Shown piece after piece: positions 54,111 to 64,000 of a stretch of 64,000 bases of DNA. The position numbers and the translations under genes are program-made. This DNA is from Siphonodentalium dalli. Lineage: Eukaryota > Mollusca > Scaphopoda > Gadilida > Siphonodentaliidae. A model generated the notes under the pieces. It was not told the origin of the DNA and made no database searches. It saw nothing but the letters and a program-made list of their open reading frames with translations. The stretch spans positions 167,412,664 to 167,476,663 of the forward strand of contig CP136066.1 of assembly GCA_032622095.1 (NCBI GenBank), given 5' to 3'. Each line of letters starts with the position of its first letter. Position 1 is the stretch's first letter.

Positions 54111-55560
54111 GTAAATTTGGGTGGGTATCGCTTTACACAATAACTCAGGGACATGTTAATCGATATAGAGGTAATGTCAGAGAGTTCTACATCCTGATGG
54201 TGGTTTATATGCACAATGGGGGAAACGGTTTTCCTGACATTAGTCATTTCGATGCCAATGAGCCACAATTTTATTGTCGTAGCCTCATAATAATGCCCCT
54301 TTCAGTTCAGTTTCAAAGTGCTGTCCATTTCCGTACAAAAAAACATGGTCAGAATCCCAAAAGAAGTTTTTGGCAAAATTCCGTACTACATCGTTTATAA
54401 TTAATTTGTCATGCCTCATAAGTAACATGGTTAATACAAAGTGAGTCACAATTTGCTACCTTTTCGGAACATCAGAGAATAATATTCAGGATATATTTGA
54501 AAAATTATTTTTTAAACCAAATTTGGTTGCCATTTTGCAAACAATCTTGAGTAATTTTGTCCAAAAACAGATAAGTGTGACCCATTTAAGACAGATCAAG
54601 ACAATAAACACCTTCGATACCATTTTACTTGAAAAAATTGTCTTAACCTGAAAGGTTAATTTTTGCCGATTTTGATGTCAAGTTTGTGATAGAAATATCG
54701 AATAATTCTGGTAATTTCAGTGTTTAAAATAGTAACAATTAACCAAGGTGCATCAGAAATGGTAGTATACAATATCTATAAGACAGAATAGTCATTTTTT
54801 TTCATCAACCACAACTGGTATGCGGTTGTATGACTCGCTGGGGCAATATTTACATTTTTCCATATTTTCCATATTGACAATTTGGGTACAATTGGAGTTG
54901 GAATATTCATAAGAAATGGAATTTGTCACTTAGATTGCTCAGTTCTTCCCATTTCTTGACGAAATATGACTAGAATCCCAATGGTGATTTTTTGTAAATT
55001 TTTATACCACTTTCTGTGAAATCGATTTTTAAGGGATCTGAGTTGGCAGGGAGCCCACGAATGGCATATTTCATTGCTCCAATGTTCAGTTAACATGACC
55101 AATACAAAATAAAGTTGCAATTCTCAAACAGTTCCAAAAAGCAGGAACTGATTTGAAAGATATTAGTGAAAAAACGTAATTTTTTTTAATTTTGGCGTCC
55201 ATTATGGCGGCCATTTTGGATTATCATAGACAAATTGAATGTGGATACAAAGGCGGACATCCATGGTATCGCTTCGACAATCTCCAATGTCTATATATAA
55301 TTTAATATAGCCATTATATTCGATACAAAATAGATACCCCTAAATCTCAAATTTTCGAAATGTCAAGATCAATTTGAAGGTCAAGGGGTCACCAGAAACC
55401 TGGAACCAGCTAACTGGTTGATGAGGACCACATACCCAACCAACCCTGAAAGTTTCATGCTTTTATCCAAAAGTGAACCATTTTTCGTTAAGCGACTCCA
55501 CTGGTAGCGAGATCGGACGGTTGTGGCGTCTATCGTTCACCATGCATGCTCACGAATGTT
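54111..55560. other. No gene; internally repeated unknown sequence
   Basis: Phrases in 54230-54560 (CAGAATCCCAA, AATTCCGTACTACA.CG, GCCTCATAAGTAACATGGTTAATACAAAGTGAGTC, TTTGGTTGCCATTTTG) recur in diverged form at 54930-55220 (AGAATCCCAATGG, TTTTATACCAC, GTTAACATGACCAATACAAAATAAAGT, GGCGGCCATTTTGG), a period of about 670. 55370-55510 is a 'GGTCAAGGGGTCACC' type repeat fragment. Confidence 0.45.
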
Positions 55561-55569
55561 AATTTGATG

Positions 55570-55640
55570 TACATGTATGTGGTAGCTCAGTCGTTAAGGT
55601 GCATCGTTAATTAGGTCGTCATACAATGTACGGCGTCCAA
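55570..55640 (+). mobile_element. tRNA-like A-box fragment, possible SINE head
   Basis: GGTAGCTCAGTCGTTAAGG is a near-perfect tRNA A-box region, but no B box follows at the right distance and no cloverleaf closes. Confidence 0.35.
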
Positions 55641-55661
55641 CGATGGCTAATATATTATTAA

Positions 55662-56098
55662 AGGTACTCGATCCGATCAGACGGTCCCCCATATCATCAA
55701 GTTACAACAACAACAACAACATTTCTTCAAAATACGCTTTAGTTATTTGAAGCGATTAATTACAACACTGTGACAATGCTAACCAGTGACTGTCAACTAT
55801 GGTATAACATTTCCCAAAACTTGTTATTTATCAACAAGTGTTCAACGAAATGTGGCCTTATTGTCAACACAAAGCCACTTAATTTTAGAGTTATCCATCT
55901 TCATCCGCAATTTGGCCGGTTTGACGAATATTTTTCCGGCGGAAAAAAGTACATATATCGAGAAATAACATATTTCAAAAATCGATAACTGATCACTCTG
56001 AGCTTTGGTGGGTGGGTTCATCGACTCGAATCAAATATTTTTTTATCCCCAAAGCCAAAGAAATAGTAATTTAGGAGTGTTTAACGGATAATGCATCT
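55662..56098 (+). mobile_element. TTAA MITE, family A, diverged copy
   Basis: TTAA 55658-55661 and 56099-56102. AGGTACTCGATCCGATCAGACGG at left, GTTTAACGGATAATGCATCT at right. It shares its right TTAA with the family D element that follows. Confidence 0.85.
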
Positions 56099-56102
56099 TT
56101 AA

Positions 56103-56371
56103 ATGGGGACTGTACACTAAATCCGGCCATTTTTGTACCATCTCCTATTATATTCAACAGAATATATGTAACAAATGAATGTATTTGAACCATGGCATTG
56201 TGCAAAGTACACTCATGTTCTCTCAGTCGACATAAATTTCGACTCAGTATATCATATAAATTCATGTAATATTATAATTATTACGGAGATGTTTACGTCG
56301 ACTGATGTTCTCTGTGAACGATGCAAACAACATGGCAATTATAATGAAAATGAGTTTATGACTCGAGTCTA
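56103..56371. mobile_element. Fold-back MITE family D, left half, interrupted by the 81-bp MITE
   Basis: ATGGGGACTGTACACTAAATCCGG then the same arm as 7799-7970, up to GAGTTTATGACTCG. The right arm is gone. The element at 56224-56304 is inserted inside the arm at TGTTCTCT. Confidence 0.8.
56224..56304 (-). mobile_element. 81-bp MITE with 9-bp target duplication
   Basis: CAGTCGACATAAATTTCGAC ... GTTTACGTCGACTG, flanked by ATGTTCTCT at 56215-56223 and 56305-56313. Nearly identical in reverse to 14282-14363; the interior differs at only a few positions. Confidence 0.9.
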
Positions 56372-56465
56372 TACCAGCAATTTTGAGATTGGTTGTTTCC
56401 GTTTTGGACTTAATCACTGGGTCCAATACGGTCCATGCGATTTTGCGCTTAGGTATGGAATCCTA

Positions 56466-56630
56466 TTAGGGCCACTTGCTAATGGCGCTTTCGGTGCACT
56501 TTTTGTTGCTTTCGGCGTGATGCGCCGAAAGCGACAAATAGTGCGCCGATCGGCTCACATTTTGTCGCTTTCGGCGCGTTACTAATGGCGCACTTTTTGT
56601 CGCTTTCGGCGCTTTCGGCGCGAAAATAAC
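56466..56630. repeat. GC-rich repeated hairpins GCGCCGAAAGCGAC
   Basis: TTGTCGCTTTCGGCGC or its inverse occurs at least five times in 165 bases, with GCGCAC and ACTAATGGCGC words between. GC content stands out from the AT-rich surroundings. Lies just inside the left end of the 2.4-kb element. Confidence 0.8.
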
Positions 56631-57833
56631 AATAATAAGTGAAGATGACAGGAATGTGGGGTCATACCGCGCATGTTTCCATCAGCCATTCATTTGTGTA
56701 CATTTTCCATTGAACTTTCATGACACCAAAAGTGGTATTAATCCCGAATATAACAGCGATTTTTTTACTGCGTATATCGTTGCGGACGTGCCAGTCTACA
56801 ATTCGGCCAAAATTAGTTCCGCTAACTCGAATATATCAGTGAGAATTCGCAGTTTAAAATGATCGAAATATAGCTCCTGTTCTCGGGTGGATTATCTATT
56901 CGCTTTCTGTTCTTGAATTGATTAAATGTGCTCCTGTTCTATGATGACTGTAACATTATGTACATGCATTTGACAGGTTTGGCTAGACAATTCGCGGGAT
57001 TTCGTGCGTTTTTTATGTTATAGCAGACGTATAGAGACTGCAAATGTAAATATGTGTATATGTGTGCTCCTGTTCTATATTAAATTGCGGTTGACTTTAC
57101 TTAATTCGGTTTGGACAATTTAGTGACAACTTCAAGGTGTACCTATGCCAGTAGAACATACTATAATGTTTCTGCTGCTGCCGACACCACACAATAAGAC
57201 ATGCATTCCATTACACCTATATGTCATAAATCCCATATAGCGTCGTCAACTAGACGTTTTAGTTTTTAGACATGCCAGCTGCTGTAGGTCTACCATAAAG
57301 GCCCTTAACTCGAATTTAAGGTTCATATCTGAATGTTTTACCAAACCCTGGTTTGAAATCTTACATAAATGAAAATGATTGCAGGGAGTAATGCATATGA
57401 TTAATTAAAAGTCACAGAAACACTTTTTAATAATAATAACTTGACATATAATAATTGTATCAGATAAGCTTACAATCACATAGACGTGAACAAACTACTA
57501 GTATATATATGACAACACATCTGTCGCGTATAAAATTATACGTTTATACACAGTCTGAATAAATATCGACTAAATATATCATTATATATTCAGTCTGATG
57601 ACTTTCGATCAATTTTCTTTTTTTTGGAGCAACGATGATTGACAGGTCCCATATCGCATGTAATCGGTTACGCGCTGTCAATTGACGTCATTTTGTTTCG
57701 TCACACTGTCAATTTGTGTGTGGGCCAGTGTGTGGGGTGCGAATTATGTGGACAGTCCGCCCACGAATAGTTGTTATTTAACCGGTAGCGGTTTCATTGG
57801 TCCATTGGAAAATTGCGCGATCAATCGCATTAC

Positions 57834-58051
57834 CTGCTGAAACATAATCTCGCAGATCGGGAAACGAAAAAATGGCATTTACACTCTATATTTGAATGTA
57901 TACACACCGCCTTTTCCCTCGATACCCCAATAATCTCGGATTCCCTTATGTATAATGATAATGGCGCTTCTTCGTGGACCATTTGCATATGAGCGAGTGC
58001 TTCCGTGGAGAAGGCGTACTTCTCCTTGCAGTGATAACACATGTATTTCAT
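57834..58051 (-). CDS. Candidate exon encoding a C2H2 zinc finger, inside the 2.4-kb element
   Basis: The minus strand has the acceptor CTAACATTTTTATTTCCAG directly before ATG (58051), 218 open bases, and the donor TTTCAGCAG/GTAATG. The start reads MKYMCYHCKEKYAFSTEALA then HMQMVHEEAP: C-x2-C-x12-H-x4-H with an aromatic residue at +4 after the second Cys, a good C2H2 pattern. The remainder (LYIRESEIIGVSREKAVC...) has no recognised domain. In frame upstream, ATG 58693-58691 sits at the end of a candidate first exon with donor ATG/GTAAGT (58690), just inside the right terminal repeat. Following exons were not found. It could be a DNA-binding protein carried by the element, a captured host exon, or chance. 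Confidence 0.35.
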
Positions 58052-58690
58052 CTGGAAATAAAAATGTTAGTGGTCTCGTCAGTGTTGTGTTGTATTTGCA
58101 TTATATTAACAATACGAACATGCATTTATGCACGATTTGTGTTGCTCAGTCCGTGATATAAAATAACTCGCTTTTCGACCATAAAATCAATGGCTGGATA
58201 TTCACACTACCTTTAGACAACATGTTCACCCACGTTTTATATTGAAAATCCGTTCAAATTGTTCAAACTTCTACCAAATATTGTATGAGATTTCCAATGG
58301 AAAGCACAGGAGCGTGCGACTTATTTGGTATAAAGAACAGGAGCCTCGCCAAAATTAGAACAGGAGCCTAGTGTGTGCTGGGAAAACGTTTTATTTAAAC
58401 GGAAAATGATGTTTTACTCGCAAACTTGTGTGCATATAGCATGGTATATTGACCCACCAACGACTCGGGACACCTAACACCGAGTGGGAAACCTCCGGGG
58501 TGTACAAAATTGCATTTGAGGGAGCGGTCTACTTGTTTTCAGTCAGAATTCTCAGTGATCGGCGCCTCTCAGCATAAATATATATACGGTCCACAGCCAC
58601 GGGAATGGTGTTGTATCCATGTTTGGGATATGTTCTACCCAACCGCGCATCAAAACGTAACGATATCCTGCAAATATTTATCAAACTTAC

Positions 58691-58780
58691 CATTGTTGTT
58701 GCTGGCGACGCACAATATTCAACAAAATCACTATAGGACGGGTACAAAATCACGTTAAACACGGGAGCGGTGATCACCCC
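58691..58780 (-). CDS. Candidate first exon (mostly leader) of the element-borne gene
   Basis: Minus strand: open frame from just inside the TIR (GVITAPVFNVILYPSYSDF..ASPATTM) to a strong donor GTAAGT. The ATG in ACAACAATG at the exon end joins in frame to the zinc-finger exon. Whether translation starts there or upstream is unclear. No TATA box was identified. Confidence 0.25.
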
Positions 58781-58820
58781 AGCGCAAAATCACATGGAGC
58801 GTATTGGACCCAGTGTTAAT

Positions 58821-59733
58821 TATACAAAAACCAAACCCACCTAAATTATTCTCCCTGGTTGAAGTACATTTTGTGGTAGAGTCAGTCTGAACTCTACATA
58901 CAAGGACAACTTACCAGACTTTGTTCAGAAATGAGATCAGCATTCCCCTTGTATCGCTTGTATAGTATTGTATGGCATTGCACCTCATTGGAAATAAAAG
59001 TATATGTGATATTAGCTGCCACATAACATTAATACTAGAGAATGTAGAACTCAGTTATTAACAAAATCCATCTCTGACTGTAACTATAACCCATATAAAA
59101 CAGGGGGGGGGGGGTCTGCAATTTGTTTCCGAACACTCTAGGTGGGGGTGAGTGGGTGGTTCAGCAGCCCGGCTTACACATTTTTTCCTGGCGCTGTAAA
59201 TGTTTTCCTAGAGTCATATTTCTTCAAAATAATGGGACAAAAGGTTTTAAGAATGCTTCTATTATGTAATAGGTATGCACTTAACTCTTGGTAGGGGGGT
59301 TTGAGTTAACCATCAGTTAATAATGAGGGATGACATCATGACACCAAGGGGTAATAAAAAGGTAGCTTGCTAAATGTTTTCACCAAGGATCTATCAATGC
59401 ACATTGACATGGAAAAGCTCAGATTTAAATAGTTCTATTAAAAATCATTTATTCAACCTGATATAAATGAAAACATAACACAATAATACATTTTTCAGAT
59501 AAATGTAAACTCTTCACTGAACTCTTCAAATAAATATAGAATATTCAAAAAACCATAATAAAATAAAACAAAGGTGTTAAAACAAACTTTGACAGAATTC
59601 AACGATATTCGGTATATGGGTCTAGGATCACCTCTGGGTGGGTGCTATCAAATTTGAATGATTTTTTATAAAAACAATATGGCCGCTGGCAGCCATCTTG
59701 GATTTTACTTATTTGCACCACTAAATCGTTTAA
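58821..59733. other. No gene recognised
   Basis: G11 run at 59103. The last 90 bases (GGCCGCTGGCAGCCATCTTGGATTTTAC) belong to the repeat that resumes at 60185 beyond the family A insertion. Confidence 0.4.
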
Positions 59734-60180
59734 AGGTACTCAATCCGATCAGATGCTCCTAAATTACTATTTATTTGGCTCGGGGGTTACAAGTATTTGA
59801 TTCGAGTCGAGGAACCTACACATCAAAGCTCAGAGTGATCCGATATTGATTTTTGCAGTTTGTTATTTCTCGAGATGTGTGTAATAATATGTGGCCCCGA
59901 AACACGGGTCTGGACAAAATTGCGGATGAAGATGGATAACTCTAAAATCAAGTGGTAATACGGTCAAATTTCGTGATACTTTAGTGATAATACGGCAATA
60001 TTTTGTTGAACAAAATGTTGATAAATAACAAGTTTAGGGAAATTTGATACCATAGTTGACAGTGGTTAGCATTATTTTGTTGCAATAAATCGATTCTGAT
60101 AACTAAAGCGTATTTTGAAGAAAATGTCGTTGTTGTTGTATCTTGATAGTATGGAGACCGTCTGATCGGATTGAGTACAT
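59734..60180 (-). mobile_element. TTAA MITE, family A, copy in reverse
   Basis: TTAA 59730-59733 and 60181-60184. AGGTACTCAATCCGATCAGA ... CCGTCTGATCGGATTGAGTACAT. Very close to the copy at 24647-25110 but without the G-run expansion. Confidence 0.92.
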
Positions 60181-60184
60181 TTAA

Positions 60185-60545
60185 TACATCATGCAGAGCT
60201 TATCCCTCATCCGACCATCACCAACCTTCATATGGATCTTCGGTGTGACTTCTCGATTGGTTCCGCCTACCATTGTTTTCCGAATTTTGTAAAAAAAAAA
60301 ACAATGGCTGCCAGCAGCCATCTTGGATTTTACTCTGGATTTTACTACCTTAGCACACCTTACAGGTCACATTTCTCACCCAATCGTCACCAAACTTCAT
60401 ATGGATCTTCGAAGTGACCTCTAGATGGGAGCCTCCATTTTCCCCCAAAATTTGTTTAAAACAAACATGGCCACCGCCCACCAGCAGCCATCTTGGATTT
60501 CAAATGTCAATCAATCAGCACACCCTGCAGCCCACATTTATTGGA
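60185..60545 (+). repeat. CAGCAGCCATCTTGGATTT / CTTCATATGGATCTTCG tandem repeat
   Basis: About 150-180-base units: CACCAACCTTCATATGGATCTTCG, GTGACTTCTC, CCATTGTTTTCC, AACAATGGCTGCCAGCAGCCATCTTGGATTT. Three units counting the part at 59640-59733, split by the family A MITE. Confidence 0.75.
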
Positions 60546-60639
60546 GAATTGTTTTGAAACTTTACAGTCTTTTTGGTAAATAAAAAGTAGGAATTGTTTC
60601 ACCAGCATTTTGTGAGAGTCAAGTAGATACACAATGCCT

Positions 60640-60985
60640 TTACTTGCATGGAATTTACAAGGGTATGTCCTTTTACGTGGCTTTTATACCAGAGTATATA
60701 ATTGTTAACCTGACTTTACCATGATGTACTTGGAAGTTACACGAGTATGTCCATTTTACATGGCATTTACCGGAGTATCATTGTAAACTGACATTACCAT
60801 GATTGAATTACTTGGATTGTACAAGGGTATGTCCGTTTTACGTGGCTTTTACCAGAGTATATCATTGCAAACATGACTTTACCATACCTTTACTTGGAAT
60901 TTACAAGGGTATGTAATTTTTACATGGCTTTTACCGGAGTATATCATTGTAAACCGACTTTACCAGAGTATATAGAGCCTGGTAA
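60640..60985 (+). repeat. Tandem repeat of about 83 bp, 4 copies
   Basis: TTTACAAGGGTATGTCC, TTTTACGTGGCTTTTACC, AGAGTATATCATTGTAAAC and GACTTTACCATGA cycle near 60656, 60739, 60822 and 60905. Confidence 0.85.
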
Positions 60986-61220
60986 ACATGGTTTACCGGG
61001 CTTTTACTAGAGTTTTGTTTTATAAGGGCTGTAACCGTTTATTAATAATGCTGTAATGTGAGCTATTAGTTTGCCAGTTTTTTTGGCGTTTTGTTTTTAT
61101 ACTGATTTTTTTTCTTCCAAAAAATGAATTTCAGATACTTCGCGCATATTGAAGCTGTTTCCTTGAAAATCCTACACGAAATATGTTCCGGGTCCCGGTC
61201 GTCGCTTTGTGTATGTTTAA

Positions 61221-61400
61221 AGATACATAATCCGATTAAAAAACGCCCCTAATTTACTATTTCGTCGGTTTTCGGGGGTTAGAGAAAATATTTGAACTGA
61301 GTCGAGGAACCCGGGCCACCATCAAGCTCAAAGTTATCAGATTTTAATTTTTAATTTTTCACCACATCGAAAATTTGGCGGCCTAGCAAATATTTCAAGA
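61221..61400 (-). mobile_element. Diverged family A fragment (AGATACATAATCCGATT subtype)
   Basis: TTAA 61217-61220, then AGATACATAATCCGATT, ACGCCCCTAATTTACTATTT, CGGGGGTTAGAGAAAATATTTGAA, GAGTCGAGGAACCCGGG, ATCAAGCTCAAAGTTATCAGAT. The other end is lost. The same subtype ends at 63418. Confidence 0.75.
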
Positions 61401-62160
61401 AATAATGGACATGCGCACACGCCGTCGCGAGAGTTCGAAAAGGTCACACACTGTCACAGTTTGCGGTGACTTTGCATGAATATCAATGCTATCGCAAATT
61501 AACTTCGGAATACATGTATATCACACGACGAAAAGTAACGTGAGCAACAACAAATGAGGTAACTTGTTTACGTGTGCATACATATATACATACATAGACC
61601 TGCGAATCGGTAAGTATGTTTTAGTTATGCAAATAAACATGTTGGATAACAGCATGTCGGTTACGCGTGGAAATATGTTTGTTTACATTTGTGATATAAC
61701 ATGTCCAAAAAAAAACAACATTATTATAGAACTTTTTCGGCAAATATGATATCGTGATTGGTATCGTTGTATAAGAATTTATTGGTAATACACCAATTTG
61801 GATAACTTAATCGGCTTTTGGTGAAATTCCGTTGAACATTGTTGTACACAACTGTATGATACGACCGGGACCATCGAATCGGATTTTGTAAATTTTAGTT
61901 CAAAAGTAATTTGCAAATTTCCCTGCATGTCTCGTCGAATTTGGATGTCTGGGATATCGGCAATATCAAGTTACTATATTTTCCAGATCCGAAATCGTAT
62001 TAAAGTTTTCGTCTGTGTGCACTTGCTTTCTCTTTGTTGAGTAATTGTTGAGTAAAATTTTAGTCAACGAGATTTTCAGTGTGCACATCTTTGTGGCACA
62101 TATATAGGGCCCACTGGTGCATGTAAGTTATTGGTGTGGATGCTGAACCTTATTTGACAA
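61401..62160. other. No gene recognised; one family H end
   Basis: TTGTTGAGTAATTGTTGAGTAA..AGTCAACGAGATTTTCAGTGT at 62035-62085 is a terminal piece of the element type at 19808-20815. Confidence 0.4.
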
Positions 62161-62164
62161 GGTT

Positions 62165-63418
62165 TTAAAAATGTCCACAAAACTTGAAATTCCGCTTCAG
62201 TTATCAGAATCGATTAACTACCAAAAATAATACTAACCATGCACCGTCATCTTTAGTAGGGCTGAAGGAGTCACTCTCACCAAAACAGGTGCTGAAGGGT
62301 ACACACTCTAGTGTCCCGAATAAACATACATGTATGTTTATTTTTTTCATGAAAATTGCCGCCCTGTATGAGCTTATTCCGATCTATATGTTTATTATTT
62401 TTTCAATTTCAATCTGACATAATCGTATAAAAATTGCCAGCTGTGACAACCTGTAGCTTTTTACTGACAAATGTATAAGCCACAGCTGGCAACAGCCAAT
62501 TACGCATCCATGTCATGACACTTAATTAACCCCATCTAAAGTTATCACTATATTAGTATGTACCATGCAGTAATACATGTACCGGTATTGGTGCTGGTAG
62601 ATATCGAATACTGGATGTCATTGACTTTGAATTCAATTATAGTTATTGTACACTCAAGTACCACCAAATACTAAGGGATAGCCAATGATCGGCCTGTTCG
62701 AAAATATTGAGACATCTAATGATCTAAGAATTTGTCCGCGCGCCCTGTACTTCTATTCCAGTCTGTTCTATTATTGTAATTTGCCCAAATCGTCCACCCT
62801 GTACTACTATTCCAGTCTGTTCATCTATTCGGGACACTAGAGTACACATGGTTTGAAAATGTGCTGAAGGGTACACAGGGTTTGTGATCGACACGAACAC
62901 TATTACTTAAATTGTGTTATGAAAGTCTGGCGCCCATTAGCAGTTTGTTTTCAGTACATTTTAATATTCATTGGAATGTAAACAATTATTCTCTAACAGA
63001 AATCATGGCAGATACGAAAACTGAACGTCCTTTAGAACGACATTTCAAACCCTGTGTACCCTTCAGCACATTTTGAAAATCCTGTGTGTACCCTTCAGCA
63101 CTTTTTTTGGTGAGAGTGACCCCGTCAGCACTATAGTGACCCCTTCAGCCTATAAAATTGCCGAAAAGTGTTATATTTGGTATCTAGAGTATGTCGGTCG
63201 GCATTCGTCGAATATTTGCCAGGCCGCCAAATATTCCAGGTGGTAAAAAAAAACATATTTTGAAAACTAGAAATCTGATAACTCTGGGCTTCAAATGCTG
63301 GACCTGGGTGGGTTGGCCTATGTAGGCCTATACATACGTTCCTCGGCTCAAATCTAATACTTTTTACACCCAAAGCCGAAGAAATCGTAATTAAGGGGCG
63401 TTAAATCGGATTATGTCT
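62165..63418 (+). mobile_element. Diverged family A element split by a TA-flanked insertion
   Basis: Left part 62165-62258 (CGCTTCAGTTATCAGAATCGATTAACTACC, AATACTAACCATGCACCGTCA). It resumes at 63151 (TATAAAATTGCCGAAAAGTGTTAT) and ends ACGCCC-type GGGGCGTTAAATCGGATTATGTCTTTA. The joined halves follow the family A order. Confidence 0.75.
62259..63150 (-). mobile_element. Insertion of the GGCTGAAGGGGTCACT family inside a family A copy
   Basis: Ends GGGCTGAAGGAGTCACTCTCACC and GGTGAGAGTGACC..GACCCCTTCAGCC, TA on both outer sides. A second inner inverted pair CTCTAGTGTCCCGAATA (62307) / TATTCGGGACACTAGAG (62826) lies within. Repeated GTACCCTTCAGCAC words at the right end. Reading frame MADTKTERPLERHF at 63005 is the counterpart of that in 1614-1870. 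Confidence 0.7.
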
Positions 63419-63420
63419 TT

Positions 63421-64000
63421 ACATGGCAAAAGAAATAATCTGAACTTTAATTATATCCTACACATCAAACAAATTTAGAGCCATAAATTATGTCCATATA
63501 ATATGCATAATGTGCAAATATGCGTTTCGTTTCATTTTCCGAGTTACATTTTGGTTTAGTTTTATCCACCATTAACCGGAAGAAAGAACTTGCCGCATCA
63601 GGAACAAAGAGATTTTCGGCGCAAATAAATCTTCTCAAATGGGGACATTTCTGGTTGCCAATTGATGTAAGAATAATGAATGCATAGATTGATGTGTGTT
63701 GTTCAACAATATATGCTATTTTGATGAACGGCTAAATCATTTGTCTCGGAAAATCGATTAGATTCTCCAAATAAAAAATGCCCGCGTTGTCCGATTATCA
63801 AAATGGCGGTATTTTGCGCGAATAGGTCAGAAATCGAAAACATTTACTGTGAAGTGTTTTGTCGAGCATATGGTGTTTATTTTATTAGTTTATGGCAAGT
63901 TGGTGTCGGGATGAAGACTGATATAATTATATATATTACCCCTTATACTAGTATATACTCCTGTCCTGACGAGGTCAACGAGAGGTGATAAAGAATAAAG
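63421..64000. other. No gene recognised
   Basis: AT-rich sequence to the window end. A 61-codon frame at 63803 has no motif. Confidence 0.4.

Larger units (their letters stand above)
56415..58815. mobile_element. 2.4-kb TIR element with TTAAT duplication, subterminal motif arrays and an internal zinc-finger exon
   Basis: The left end 56415-56449 and the inverse of 58781-58815 match at 33 of 35 positions (CACTGGGTCCAATACG, then TCCATG and GATTTTGCGCT). TTAAT lies directly outside both (56410-56414, 58816-58820). GCTCCTGTTCT occurs at 56873, 56930 and 57066, and its inverse AGAACAGGAGC at 58334 and 58357, with AGCACAGGAGC at 58303: three on each side, mirror-oriented. The left part also has GC-rich GCCGAAAGCGAC hairpins. 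CACTG ends with a 5-bp duplication could suggest a Transib-like source, or TTAA targeting a Kolobok/piggyBac one; no transposase was recognised, so it is left unassigned. Confidence 0.8.

Noticed and set aside
53104-54268. Long open frames on both strands (147, 129 and 165 codons)
   Set aside because: Explained by a 42-bp repeat period; no start context, splice sites or unit-level codon conservation.
55577-55600. tRNA gene with GGTAGCTCAGTCGTTAAGG
   Set aside because: No B box or T-arm follows at a suitable distance.

Overview
This window looks like AT-rich nuclear DNA from a metazoan, most likely a lophotrochozoan and quite possibly a mollusc. Reasons: genes are split by multi-kilobase GT-AG introns; short palindromic DNA elements and minisatellites fill most of the sequence; a tRNA-headed SINE carries a 3' domain and (AATC)n tail of the kind I remember from molluscs; and the 'TTTAGCTCAC...GTCCGTCCGTCC' and '...GCGAAGCCAGGGCCATAACTC' repeats are typical of bivalve and brachiopod assemblies. 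No bacterial gene layout, rRNA, intact tRNA or CRISPR array was seen. The taxon is inference.

One host gene is well supported. It is a plus-strand alpha/beta-hydrolase of the hormone-sensitive-lipase / arylacetamide-deacetylase type. Seven exons lie between 22865 and 39792, every junction keeps the reading frame, and the HGGGF oxyanion motif, GESAGG nucleophile elbow, DPMRD acid and PHSF histidine appear in the right order. The N-terminal exon(s) were not found. Its introns hold many mobile elements, and the 5' splice site after exon 5 has been tandemly copied.

Mobile-element remains with coding content: a CR1/L2/Jockey-group LINE (about 44320-46772, plus) with endonuclease, YADD reverse transcriptase and an (AAT)n tail, broken by two in-frame stops and three frameshifts; a Helitron-type Pif1 helicase C-terminus (minus, 4910-6670) split by a 1055-bp hAT-like element with a perfect 8-bp target duplication; and a 2.4-kb element (56415-58815) with 35-bp terminal inverted repeats, a 5-bp duplication TTAAT, mirror-image subterminal motifs and a C2H2-finger exon read from the right end. 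I could not assign this last element to a named family.

The rest is mainly non-autonomous elements. Six or more unrelated families share flanking TTAA, including AGGTACTCAATCCGATC, CCCTTTCATGAC, CCCTTTCTATA, AGAGGTACTGTACAC, AGGCCCACTTAATTTTCG and AGRTGGATTATCTC. Others are long palindromes around ATTCCATATATGGAAT, an 81/82-bp MITE with 9-bp duplications, and the GAATGAGGTCCCCAGAGGGTGAA hairpin family.

Tandem arrays lie at 2.65-3.44 kb, 12.0-12.4 kb, 13.85-14.7 kb, 37.6-38.5 kb, 50.6-52.8 kb (15 units of about 146 or 157 bp), 52.8-54.1 kb (about 42 bp) and 60.6-61.0 kb. Most short open frames in the window are read-through of these repeats and are not annotated as genes.
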